A DNA stretch of 64,000 nt from Chaetoderma sp. LZ-2023a (Eukaryota; Mollusca; Caudofoveata; Chaetodermatida; Chaetodermatidae). The DNA is taken from positions 37,990,020 to 38,054,019 of the forward strand of contig CM067373.1 of assembly GCA_034401795.1 (NCBI GenBank), given 5' to 3'. Shown piece after piece: positions 21,425 to 30,845 of this stretch. The translations under genes were made by a program, and so were the position numbers. Below the pieces are notes generated by a model. It was not told the origin of the DNA. It did not search any database and saw nothing but the letters and a program-made list of their open reading frames with translations. Position 1 is the stretch's first letter, and each line of letters begins with the position of its first letter.

Positions 21425-23235
21425 GTGCCAGTTAGACCGGTCAAGCCAAGACCAAAATGGATGGCTCTCTCTCTCGTCAAGAGGGGGGGGGGGGGGGGAG
21501 AGCAGATCACGAGCCAGACACCCGCATTAGGTGTCGATGCGTCTATAGTGGGTGGAAGGCTCATGCGTTTCGTCGAGGCTTGGCGAGGTGTGACGTCAGA
21601 CAGTCTGGTCCTGGGATGGTTATCCCAGGGGTACATGCTCGAGTGGTGGAATATTCCACCACAGAATGTGTCTTTGGCACCTGTCTGGACACCCGTACCA
21701 AGGGAACCAGACAAGTTAGAAGCCATTCAAAACGAAGTGTCAGGTTTGCTTCTAAAGGGAGCAATACAACCAGCAAACCGGAACACTCCAGGCTTCTATT
21801 CAAATATGTTCCTTGTTGCCAAGAGCACAGTGGGGGTTGAGACCCGTACTAAATCTCAGGCCATTAAATTGGTTTATCAATACGCCTCGGTTCCAGATGG
21901 AAACTCCGAGGTCGGTAATGGCAGGATTGAGGAAGGGAATGTGGTGCGTGTCAATCGATCTGAAAGATGCATATTTCCACATTCCAATGAACAGGAGTTG
22001 TCACAGGTTTCTGAGATTTGCGTTTCAGAATCAAGTATGGGAGTTTATTGTCCTCCCATTCGGACTGTCGACAGCTCCAAGGGTTTTCACAAGAGTGGTC
22101 CTTGCGGTGACAGCGTTTCTCAGAAAAGAGAATGTGGCGCTACACACCTACATAGATGATTGGCTGATCAAAGCAGACACGTCATCCAGGTTAGAGGTGG
22201 ATACTGCTCTGACTCTGAAGTTACTGAAGTTACTTTCAGATCTAGGCTGGATAGTCAACAAGGAGAAATCCGAGTTGACACCCACTCAACATTTCGTTTA
22301 TTTAGGGACACAATTCGATCTCGAGGAGGGCAGGGTTTACCCGTCAGAGCCCAGAGTGGTGTCTTTGTTATGGCATGATGGTCTCCATGGAGCAGGTGAT
22401 CCCGTACGCTGCTCTATTGCGAATACCTATCCAGTTGTATCTGGTGTCTCTGTGGAAACAGAGAACAGAACCCCTTCAAAACTGGTGCCAGTTTTGGAGG
22501 CAATAATGTTGCATCTTGTATGGTGGAAAAAGCGACAGAATCTCCTAGTAGGGGTTTCGCTGCACCTACCCCACCCCCAGCTGTCCGTGTACACGGATGC
22601 ATCGCTGGAGGGGTGGGGGCCTGCCTGGGAGAACACCAGGTCTCGGGCACATGGACTCTCCAGGAGAGCCAGCTGCATATCAATCTGTTTGAAATGATGG
22701 CAGTGGAACTGGTGTTGGAAGAATTTCTTCCGATGATCAGGGGCAAGGTGATATTGATACGGTCGGACAATTCGACGGTAGTATCATAAATAAATCGCCA
22801 AGGCGGGACCAAGTCACCCACACTGTGTATCAAAGTGTGGCACTTGATTCAATGGTGCAGGAATTACTCGGTTGTTTTGAAAGCAGCTCACATTCCTGGG
22901 CGATTGAACATTCTGACGGATGCTTTGTTTCGCAGACAGATAATTCTGCCAACAGATGGTCCCTCAACCTTCCAGTTCAACGAAGGATCTTCGAGCATTG
23001 GGGCAAACCCAACGTGGACTTGTTCACCACAAGGGAAAATGCTCAAATCATGACTTATGTCTCGCCGATTCCAGATCCAAATGTCGTCGATACAGACGCC
23101 CTGGCGATAAGCTGGAGAGGGATGCACGCTTACGCGTACCCACCCACCATTCTTCTGCCGAAGGTATTGGTGAAGATCAGGGAGGAACCGTGCCTGGTCC
23201 TGCTAATAGCGCCGTATTGGCCCAGCATCTTCTAG
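21425..23235 (+). pseudogene. DIRS A pol: reverse transcriptase and RNase H
   Basis: The frame at 21,425 carries a 16-base G run (21,483-21,498), giving GGGGG, and then the conserved lead (WRGVTSDSLVLGWLSQGY). A frame change near 21,835 moves to RT: WCVSIDLKDAYFHIPM (catalytic Asp), LPFGLSTAPRVF and HTYIDDWLIKA (YIDD). The thumb/connection is shortened by a deletion near 22,368 relative to copy B. RNase H follows: SVYTDASLEGWG, MAVELVLEEF and RSDNSTVVS, which then meets a TAA at 22,787. The region from 22,825 gives the post-RNase H part (PNVDLFTTRENAQ) and ends at a deletion before FTDLL. Dead copy. Confidence 0.85.
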
Positions 23236-23640
23236 ATCTGCTGGTGGAAAACCCAGTGCAGTTACCCGAGATTCCGAACATAATCTCCCAGGCCAAGGGG
23301 CACTTCCTACACGAGCACCCCAAAATGTTCAAATTGACTGCGTGGATGTTATCAAACAACGTTCCACGTCGGAAGGCTTTTCTTGACAAGCTGCTTATTT
23401 CATCGCGGCTGCGAGAAGGAGGTCAACCTTCAAGTCCAACAAGGTTAACAATTTTGCAGACTGGTGTGAAGAAAAGGGTATCAGCAAATAGCAGACTTTC
23501 TCTATGAGCTGTTCTTTTCAGGACTAGCTCCCGTCATAATTGCTGGATACAAGTCAGCTTTGGCATCAGTTATCCCATGTCTAGCCAACAGGGAAAGTCC
23601 AGAGGTGGCCCAGTTAAATGTGATGGTGAAGGGAATGAGC
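23236..23640 (+). pseudogene. DIRS A tyrosine recombinase, N-terminal part
   Basis: Contains FKLTAWMLSNNVP, then in another frame FIAAARRRSTFKS, NFADWCEEKG, APVIIAGYKSALASVIPCLA and a stop at KGMS. This is the SAM-like N-terminal domain of a tyrosine recombinase, which in DIRS elements integrates a circular DNA intermediate. A deletion removes about 11 codons after EEKG. Similarity ends at about 23,640, where the left terminus of copy B begins; the catalytic half is at 30,700-30,840. Confidence 0.75.
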
Positions 23641-23654
23641 ATTCTCCTTCGATC

Positions 23655-23772
23655 AATACTCACCATTCTGTTACTTCTGATATACAGCTGGCCCTGACAG
23701 CGGCTCTAGGATTATAGACTTAGAAAGCTTTACCGACTCCTGGGAACCGGGTACTCGGTTCCCAACTGCCGA
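23655..23772 (+). repeat. DIRS B left inverted terminal repeat
   Basis: Blocks atactcaccattct, atatacagctggccctgaca and ggaaccgggtactcgg are repeated in reverse complement at 30,528-30,690. The sequence ggaaccgggtactcggttcc is itself nearly palindromic. Confidence 0.8.
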
Positions 23773-24713
23773 GTACCCGTTTACCATAGAGCTCATTCTT
23801 GTTTGCATAGCAACAAGAGCAATACATGCTTTCTGCATTAAGGATTTTAGTGGTTTTTTTGTGAAACAAGATCTACGTCTTTAATCTGTGATAGTTTGTG
23901 TGTTCGTGAAAGGATTAACTAAGGACTATGGAGAATACCGCCGAAGATAACCAGGTTGTATCGTTCTTTATTATCCATAGTTAAAAGACTTAGGTCTCTA
24001 AATTTCGTTGTGTCGCATGTTCCAATTTCTGACCCAATAGAATCTGGGATGTGTGCTAACAACGATATATGCCAGACGATCGCCTTCTTTAACCCCCAAC
24101 AGGCGATCGGCAGATATGAAAATAGGTGTTTGCTACAGTATTTCTAACACGAATATCGGCTGACGTCGTTTCTCCATAGAACCCGAGCGGGTGACGTCAC
24201 ACCCGGTCGCTCGGATGTTTATGTGAAGAAAAATATTTTCATTAATTCGCGCATCTTGTTCTGGGTGCTGCGTACTAAAAATGGTACCAGAAACTTTAGA
24301 ATGATCAAGTTTACGTGCGATCACGATCGGTTTGCAATGATCGGTGGTTTCAAAATTCTTGAGTAGATGCGTGGTCTGCGGTTTTACCATGTGATACAGC
24401 AGTTTGTTATACATTTTGTTGTTTTCTTCACATATCGTGCTGCTTTCGTTAGGAGTATAATTTATATTGATTAGTAAATATACCCCGAATGCTATGCGAT
24501 ATGATTCCTGGAGCCGTTACACATCCTGGAGGATCTATTATGGGTGTGTGTGATGCCCGCCGCGTTCTTGTCGTCATAATCAATGCGATCGTTGTTGTAA
24601 CGTGGCGGGGTGGGGTGCGGGGAGGTTACGGTTAATTTATGAGTCAAAATTATTTGAAAATTAATTGTCTGCCTTCCATCCGGGTCTCGTTCCGCTTGTT
24701 TATTGTAGGTTTG
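23773..24713 (+). repeat. DIRS B left non-coding region
   Basis: No gene. Collinear with the left region of copy A from 18,377. The frames at 23,956-24,147 and 24,133-24,414 are chance. Confidence 0.75.
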
Positions 24714-26874
24714 TGCTTATGTTATAGGCCAGGCCAGCCCCGCCATCATGTGACGAATGCCATAAGTTTGTCCGTGTAGTGTTCAAGGAGCATGCTTGTT
24801 TTAGGTGTTCCCTGTGTAATATAGATCATAGGTGTAATGTTTGTGCAGTGTGGTCCGTCGAGATGATGGTTAAGTTCCTTGCCCAGAAGGACTTAGCTGG
24901 GTCTGACGCGGGGTCTGACGCGGGGTCCGGCGGTCCGAGACGAAATCGTGGAGCGCCCGGTTCGGCCGGTGGGGGTGCTCCACGTCCCCAGCTGGAGGTG
25001 GCGGAGATGGCACCGCCGGCGTGGTTTGGTCTGACTATGCAGGGTTTTCTGCATAGCGTTCCACCCACGCTGGTGTCGTCCCTGCTACCAAAGGTTGGGG
25101 GGCAGTTTCTCCCCATGCCTGGTACGGATCCTGTCCTTGGACAGGATTCTGGACTGGTTACCGAGGGGGCCGTCTCGTACGGCCCCCTGGCAGTCCTGGC
25201 TGGCTTCGGCCAGACGGGTTCTGTCTCTCTGCGGCCACCTCCGGGTGGTCCAGTAGCGGTGGCCGGTCCGTCAGGTGTGGGAGCCGTCCGCCAGGACGGC
25301 TCCGCGGTGGACTCGTCTAGTGACGGCTCTTCGGAGACGAGGAGGCCGAGGAGGAGAGGTTGCTGCAGCCCGTGAAGCCGCAGGTGGAGAATATGGAGGT
25401 TGATTCCGTCCTGGACGGAACCGGCCTCCATTTGTCTGGTTTGGCGCAAGCCAGGTCAGCGGCTCCGCCTGCGGCTGAGGCCAATCCGTTACCGTGCACC
25501 GGTTCCGGGCGGCTTGGTTTGTCACCAGCCGTCACGGGAACGGGTGTGCCGGGCCAGGCGTGGTACTCACCTATCTCGCCTGGTCCGGCAGTCGGACGTG
25601 GGGTGCCGTTGGCGCCCGTGTCCGGCTATGGTTCCGCGACTGTTACGGGTCCGTATGGTTTTCCGTGCGGACCTACCCCATGGACCGGAGTGTTTCATGG
25701 GATGGCGGCGGAACCATGTGGTAGCGGAGTGCCTGGCGTGTCAGCCGTGGCTCCTTGCCGGGAAGCCGTGGCTCCTTGCCGGGAGGCCGTGGCTGGCAGA
25801 CCCGTGAGCACGTCAACGGGTGACGTGTTTGCGGGGGTGTCTTCATCGGAGGTAGTTTGGTCAGATGCTCTGGCGTGGCTAGCCAGGGTTGACCCGTCTG
25901 TGGTTTCGGCCACGGCCGATGAAGATGCGCCCCGTCCGTCGGTTGCGTCGATTAGGACGGGGATTTTGCCCGCGGCCCGGATCTAGTCAGTGGGACTGGA
26001 TCCACGGTTCATAGATTTGTTGGATGCTATTTATAGCATACAACTAATGACCAAGGGTCAGCTCCCTGCGGCCTCCAGGGAGGTGCGGGCAAGATGTCGT
26101 ATTCCGCGGGGGGAATACGACAGGTATGGTGTAGTCCCGTCGGTCACGGAGGATGACCGATGGGTACTGGGAGTCCAGAGTGCCGGGTCGGGTGGCCCCG
26201 GTCTGGCACTAGTGGATAAGTCTCAAGTACACCAGGAATAAGTCCTGTCCCTATGCGATGAGGGTGTGAGGGCAGCGATGAGCGCTGTCAATCATTATCG
26301 TCTCCTTCAGTCGGTGTGGGCTGAAGCGGGGGCAGGCCACCCTGTGCCACCTGTGGCGCTTTCATGTGTTAATGACGGCTTGGTGCTGTCGACGGACGCA
26401 TTGGCAAGGGTGCAAGCGCGAGTGACGAAGTCCAGGAGGCAAATGGTCATTGACCATATGCGTCCGGCTACGGCCAGGGAGCGTCTTCTTGGGATGCCCC
26501 TGACAGGGCCTAGCATCTTCGGTGGCCAAGCGCGGGCCATCTTAGAGGATACCGCCAGTATCGCGCAGAATCGGTTAGCGGTAAACCTACAGCTAGAGCT
26601 AGTGCGGCAAGCGCACGCACTAGGGGCTGTGGGGAAACCGCTAACGGGACAGCCTTCAAAGAAGCAGAAGAAGCATAAGGGCACGGCGAAAGCCAAGCCT
26701 GTTGCGACTTCTGCTTCAGCTGGGTTTTCGGAGCCGCCGCCGGCGAAGAAGCCCAGGAAGGTTGTAGAGGCGCCTACCCTCCCCAATGTTGCTCCTGACC
26801 GCCCTAGGGGCGGGAAGGGCAAGGGTAAGGGTAAGGCCTCAAAGGGCAGACAGAAGGGGCCGAAGCGTACCTGA
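24714..26874 (+). pseudogene. DIRS B gag-like gene
   Basis: Opens after a TAG at 24,711 with no ATG. An N-terminal Cys/His cluster reads CDECHKF, then ACFRCSLCNIDHRCNVC, a plausible double zinc-binding unit. MVKFLAQKDLAGSDAGS and Gly/Pro-rich sequence follow. After one frame change near 25,350 the rest is in a single frame with in-frame stops at 25,984 (TAG) and 26,239 (TAA). It covers EEERLLQPVKPQVE, a Pro/Gly/Val-rich middle, LLDAIYSIQLMTKGQLPA, RLLQSVWAEAGAGHP, FGGQARAILEDTASI and a Lys/Arg-rich tail (GKGKGKGKASKGRQKGPKR). It ends at the TGA at 26,872 inside the first unit of a minisatellite. Likely RNA-binding coat protein. Confidence 0.75.
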
Positions 26875-27146
26875 GGGTACGGAAGGGGCCGAAGCGTACC
26901 TGAGGGTACGGAAGGGGCCGAAGCGTACCTGAGGGTACGGAAGGGGCCGAAGCGTACCTGAGGGTACGGAAGGGGCCGAAGCGTACCTGAGGGTACGGAA
27001 GGGGCCGAAGCGTACCTGAGGGTACGGAAGGGGCCGAAGCGTACCTGAGGGTACGGAAGGGGCCGAAGCGTACCTGAAGGTACGGAAGGGGCCGAAGCGT
27101 ACCTGAGGGTACGGAAGGGGCCGAAGCGTACCTGAGGGTACGGAAG
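26851..27146 (+). repeat. 29 bp minisatellite, about 10 copies
   Basis: The unit ggaaggggccgaagcgtacc + tgagggtac is repeated about ten times; one unit reads tgaaggtac (27,076). Each unit contains the inverted pair cgtacc-tga-gggtacg. The matching place in copy A (about 21,350-21,385) has a single degenerate unit. It lies exactly between the gag stop and the pol start. Confidence 0.95.
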
Positions 27147-27192
27147 CTCCCTTCATATCCGCCCGGACCGCGCCTGTGCGACAGGAACAGCG

Positions 27193-28503
27193 GTGCCAGT
27201 TATACCCGTCGTGCCTAGAACGAAATGGTTCTCACTCTCTCTCGTTAAGAAAAGGGGGGGGGGGCGGACTGCGAGCCGGACAACCCCGTTAGACGTCGAG
27301 GCGTCTATGGTGGGTGGAAGGCTCATGCGTTTCGTCGAGGCCTGGCGAGGTGTGACGTCAGACAGTCTGGTCCTGGGATGGTTATCCCAGGGTTACATGC
27401 CGGAGTGGTGGGACTTTCCACCACAAAATCTGTCTTTGGCACCTGTCTGGACACCCGTACCAAGGGAGCCAGACAAGTTAGAAGCCGTTCAAAAGGAAGT
27501 GTCGGGTTTATGTCTGAAGGGAGCAATAAAACCAGCAAAGCGGAACACTCCAGGCTTCTATTCAAACATGTTCCTTGTCCCCAAGAGCACAGGGGGATGG
27601 AGACCCATACTCAATCTCAGGCCATTAAATTGGTTTATCCATACGCCTCGGTTCCAGATGGAAACGCCGAGGTCGGTAATGCCAGGATTGAGGAAAGGAA
27701 TGTGGTGTGTATCGATCGATCTGAAAGATGCATATTTCCACATTCCTATGAATCGGAGTTGGCACAGGTTTCTGAGATTTGCGTTTCAGAATCAAGTATG
27801 GGAGTTTACAGTTCTCCCGTTTGGCCTGTCGACAGCTCCGAGGGTTTTCACAAGAGTGGTCCTTGCGGTGACAGAGTTTCTCAGAAAAGAGAACGTGGCG
27901 CTACACACCTACATAGACGACTGGCTGCTCAAGGCAGACTCGCCAGCCAGGTTGAAAGTGGATACTGCTCTGACTCTGAAGTTACTTTCAGATCTAGGCT
28001 GGATAGTCAACAAAGAGAAATCCGAGTTGACGCCCACTCAACATTTCGTTTATTTGGGGAGGCGTTTCGACCTCGAGGAGGGCAGGGTTTACCCGTCAGA
28101 GCCCAGAGTGGTGTCTCTGTTAGCCATCCTCAGGAGTTTTCGAGTGGGAAACCACATTCAGGCGAGGCGGTTCCTTCAGATGCTGGGCATGATGGACTCC
28201 ATGGAGCAGGTTATCCCGTACGCTGCTCTAATGCGAAGGCCTATCCAGTTGTATCTGATGTCTCTGTGGAAACAGAGAACAGAACCCCTGTCAAAACTGG
28301 TGCCAGTTTTGGAGCCGATAATATCGCATATTCTATGGTGGAAACAGCGTCAGAATCTCCTATTAGGGGTTTCGCTGCACCTACCCCACCTCCAGCTGTC
28401 CGTCTACACGGATGCATCGCTGGAAGGGTAGGGTGCCTGCCTGGGAGAACACCAGGTCTCGGGCACATGGACTCTCCCGGAGAGTCAGCTGCATATCAAT
28501 CTG
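27193..28503 (+). pseudogene. DIRS B pol: reverse transcriptase and start of RNase H
   Basis: A clean 412-codon frame. An 11-base G run (27,254-27,264) near the N-terminus is followed by the conserved RT lead (WRGVTSDSLVLGWLSQGY, NTPGFYSNMFLVPK). Then come motif A (CVSIDLKDAYFHIPM), motif B (LPFGLSTAPRVFTRV), catalytic YIDD in HTYIDDWLLKA, and the thumb (NKEKSELTPTQHFVYLG). RNase H begins SVYTDASLEG. A TAG at 28,429 replaces the Trp codon that copy A still has (TDASLEGWG). The RT part itself looks intact. It would copy the element RNA in the cell. Confidence 0.88.
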
Positions 28504-29175
28504 TTGGATCTGTTGGAAATGATGGCAGTGGAACTGGCGTTGGAAGAGTTCCTTCCGATGATCAGGGGCAAGGTGATATTGAGACGGTTGGACAATTCGA
28601 CAGTAGTATCATATATAAATCGCCAAGGCGGGACCAGGTCGCCCACTCTGTGCATCAGGGTGTGGCACTTGATTCACTGGTGCAGGAATTACTCGGTTGT
28701 TTTGAAAGCAGCTCATATTCCTGGCCGATTGAACATTCTGGCGGATGCTTTGTCTCGCAGACAGAAAATCTTGCCAACAGAATGGTCCCTCAACCCTCCA
28801 GTTCTGCGACGGATCTTCGCGCACTGGGGCAAACCCAACGTGGACTTCTTCGCCACAAAGGAAAATGCTCAAATCATGACATATGTATCGCCGACTCCAG
28901 ATCCAAATGCCGTCGATACAGACGCTCTGGCGATAAGCTGGAGAGGGATGCACGCTTACGCGTACCCACCCACCATTCTTCTGCGGAAGGTATTGGTGAA
29001 GGTCAGGGAGGAACCGTGTCTGGTCCTGCTAATAGCGCCGTATTGGCCGAGCAGGGCGTGGTTCACGGATCTTCTAGATCTGCTGGTGGAAAATCCTGTG
29101 CAGTTGCCCGAGATTCCGAACATAATCTCCCAGGCCAAGGGACGCTTCCTACACGTCCCGAAATGTTCAAATTGA
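28504..29175 (+). pseudogene. DIRS B pol: RNase H C-terminal part and distal domain
   Basis: Same frame as the RT. It has MMAVELALEEF (Glu), LDNSTVVSYINRQGG (Asp) and ADALSRRQ, completing RNase H. The DIRS-typical distal segment follows: PNVDFFATKENAQ, ALAISWRGMHAYAYPP and VLLIAPYWPSRAWFTDLL. Many DIRS families carry an adenine-methyltransferase-like domain after RNase H; I do not see clear motifs for it. The frame is lost near 29,155, where copy B lacks four bases that copy A has (gagcaccccaaaatg versus gtcccgaaatg). Confidence 0.8.
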
Positions 29176-30130
29176 CTGCGTGGATGTTGTCAAACAACGT
29201 TCCACGTCGGAAGGCTTTTCTCGACAGGCTGCTGATTTCATCGCGGCTGCGAGAAGGAGGTCAACCTTCAAGTCATATACCAACAAGGTTAACAGATTTG
29301 CAGACTGGTGTGAAGAAAAGGGTATTGATACCTTTCAATCCACTATTCAGCAAATAGCAGACTTTCTCTGTGAGCTGTTCTTTTCAGGACTAGCTCCCGT
29401 CACAATTGCTGGATACAAGTCAGCTTTGGCATCAGTTATCCCTTGTCTAGCCAACAGGGATAGTCCAGAGGTGGCCCAGTTAAGTGTGATGTTGAAGGGA
29501 ATGAGCAATCTCCGCCCGAGACAACCGGTAGTCATTCCAGCCTGGAGTCTATCTTTAGTGCTTAATGTACTGGCCAAGCACCCTTTTGAACCGTTGCGTT
29601 CAGCTAGTCTAAAGCATTTGACTCTAAAGGCGGTCTTTCTATTGGCAGCTTCCTCAGCTAGAAGGCGCAGTGAGATCCATGCGCTTTTGGCACCGATTTA
29701 TTGTTTCTGGAGAAGGTCTGCGTCTTCTGCCAAGAGCAGAGTTTATGTCAAAGAACCAATCTTTGAGATATCCCGGCAAACCGATCATTATACCTAAACT
29801 GACAAGGTTTGATCGTGATGCCAGTGTATGGTGCCTGGTCTGTGCTTTTGACTAAATACAGAAAACGGACAGACTCGACCTGGCACACGATGTTAGAGGA
29901 ATAGCCGCCCGACCGCCCTTTACAGTGGTGTTCCGTTAGAGGACATCATGGCCGTTGCACAATGGCACTGTGAGTCCTCATTCACGGATTACTATATGAG
30001 TGATATGTCAGACTCAGCCAATCCACTCGCTTTAGCTGTTTTGAAACGATTGTTAAGCGACCACACTGCTCTTCTCCCTTTTTTGACTTTGGTAAGAAAG
30101 AATTAAGAAGCAGACATGGTCGAGCGCGAG
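29162..30130 (+). pseudogene. DIRS B tyrosine recombinase
   Basis: FKLTAWMLSNNVP lies in one frame. From 29,180 the main frame gives GFSRQAADFIAAARRRSTF, VNRFADWCEEKG, VTIAGYKSALASVIPCL and LAASSARRRSEIHAL, the last holding the box A catalytic Arg. After frame changes past 29,797, the HxxR motif is visible as HDVRG at 29,886. The segment EDIM..AQWHCESSFTDYYM carries the candidate nucleophilic Tyr at about 29,990-29,995. All signature residues of a tyrosine recombinase therefore remain in order, but the reading frame is broken, so this copy cannot make it. Its role in DIRS is integration of the circular cDNA. Confidence 0.82.
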
Positions 30131-30527
30131 AGGATGACAAGATTGTGGCCGGACAAGTGAATGGTTGGAGGTGGTACGTCTGGAATCCATTTATCATGAG
30201 GTAATTCAAGATTGAGTTTTTTGTATTATGTCTATATATCATGTTCATTCATCTTAAATATTCATGCTCATTCCCAGGCTAATATATTTGTATATGCAAA
30301 GAGCAGTTAACCCTCTTGGCATATTTTTGTTTTCAGGCGAGATGCATGTTCGTGAGTTCTCTCCCTTTACTTAGGAGAAAAATGGGGGGGGGGGGGGGGT
30401 GGCTGTGATGCGAATGTGATTCGGCTCCGTTAACTTGATGGTCCTTTTAGGTCTCCATTGGTCAAGTTTTAAGTCTAGCTCTTTCTCCAAGGGGCAAAAG
30501 TAGCAGTTATGGCTTGCCCCTTCCCAC
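30131..30527 (+). repeat. DIRS B 3' non-coding region
   Basis: No gene. Contains a 16-base G run at 30,384-30,399. Confidence 0.6.
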
Positions 30528-30690
30528 CAGGTTACTGACCAGGCAGTTGGGAGCCGAGTACCCGGTTCCAAGGAGTCGGTAAGTCTATAGTCCTAGAGCC
30601 AGCTGTCAGGGCCAGCTGTATATCAGAAGTAATAGAATCAGAAGTAATAGAATGGTGAGTATCGTTAGATCTCGGATAAATGGAAATTGA
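30528..30690 (-). repeat. DIRS B right inverted terminal repeat
   Basis: Reverse complement of 23,655-23,772. A short internal tandem duplication (agaagtaatagaatc twice, about 30,626-30,654) makes it longer than the left repeat. Confidence 0.8.
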
Positions 30691-30699
30691 AATTTCCTT

Positions 30700-30840
30700 C
30701 TTCGAACCATTGCGTTCGGATAGTCTAAAGCATTTGACTCTAACGGCAGTTTTTATATTGGCAGCTTCCTCAGCTAGAAGATCCATGCACCTTCAGCAGA
30801 GAGGGACCGATGTATTGTCTCCGGAGAGGGTCTGCGTCTA
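30700..30840 (+). pseudogene. DIRS A tyrosine recombinase, distal fragment
   Basis: FEPLRSDSLKHLTLTAVFIL, then AASSARR, matches 29,586-29,670 of copy B, followed by a rearranged tail ending in vcvyCQ. It is the other half of the gene interrupted at 23,640. It ends abruptly against LINE RT sequence at about 30,846, so the C-terminal catalytic residues are lost. Confidence 0.7.
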
Positions 30841-30845
30841 CTGCC

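Larger units (their letters stand above)
23645..30690 (+). mobile_element. DIRS-type retrotransposon B, nested in copy A
   Basis: A complete-length element about 7 kb long. It has a left terminal repeat (23,655-23,772), left non-coding region, gag, RT-RNase H, tyrosine recombinase, a 3' non-coding part and a right terminal repeat (30,528-30,690) in inverted orientation. Outside both ends, the recombinase gene of copy A is continuous apart from about 25-30 missing codons. DIRS elements normally insert without target-site duplication, and none is seen. Copy B is better preserved than A but carries stops and frameshifts. Confidence 0.8.
18377..30840 (+). mobile_element. DIRS-type retrotransposon A (interrupted by copy B)
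   Basis: A GC-rich block inserted in the LINE copy 2 RT. Its order is left non-coding part, gag, RT-RNase H and tyrosine recombinase, which is the DIRS plan. Its recombinase is cut at about 23,640 and its distal part reappears at 30,700-30,840 on the other side of copy B. Relative to copy B it lacks the outer inverted terminal repeat on the left, and on the right it stops inside the recombinase. So both ends are truncated against LINE sequence. All its frames are broken. Confidence 0.75.

Noticed and set aside
21280..21803. Minus-strand frames in DIRS A pol
   Set aside because: Antisense to conserved RT lead sequence; GC-rich shadows.
26839..27156. Minus-strand repetitive protein (105 codons)
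   Set aside because: Produced by the 29 bp minisatellite read in three frames; not a repeat protein gene.
23645..30690. DIRS terminal repeats considered as LTRs of a conventional LTR retrotransposon
   Set aside because: The repeats are inverted, the integrase is a tyrosine recombinase, and no aspartic protease or DDE integrase is present.
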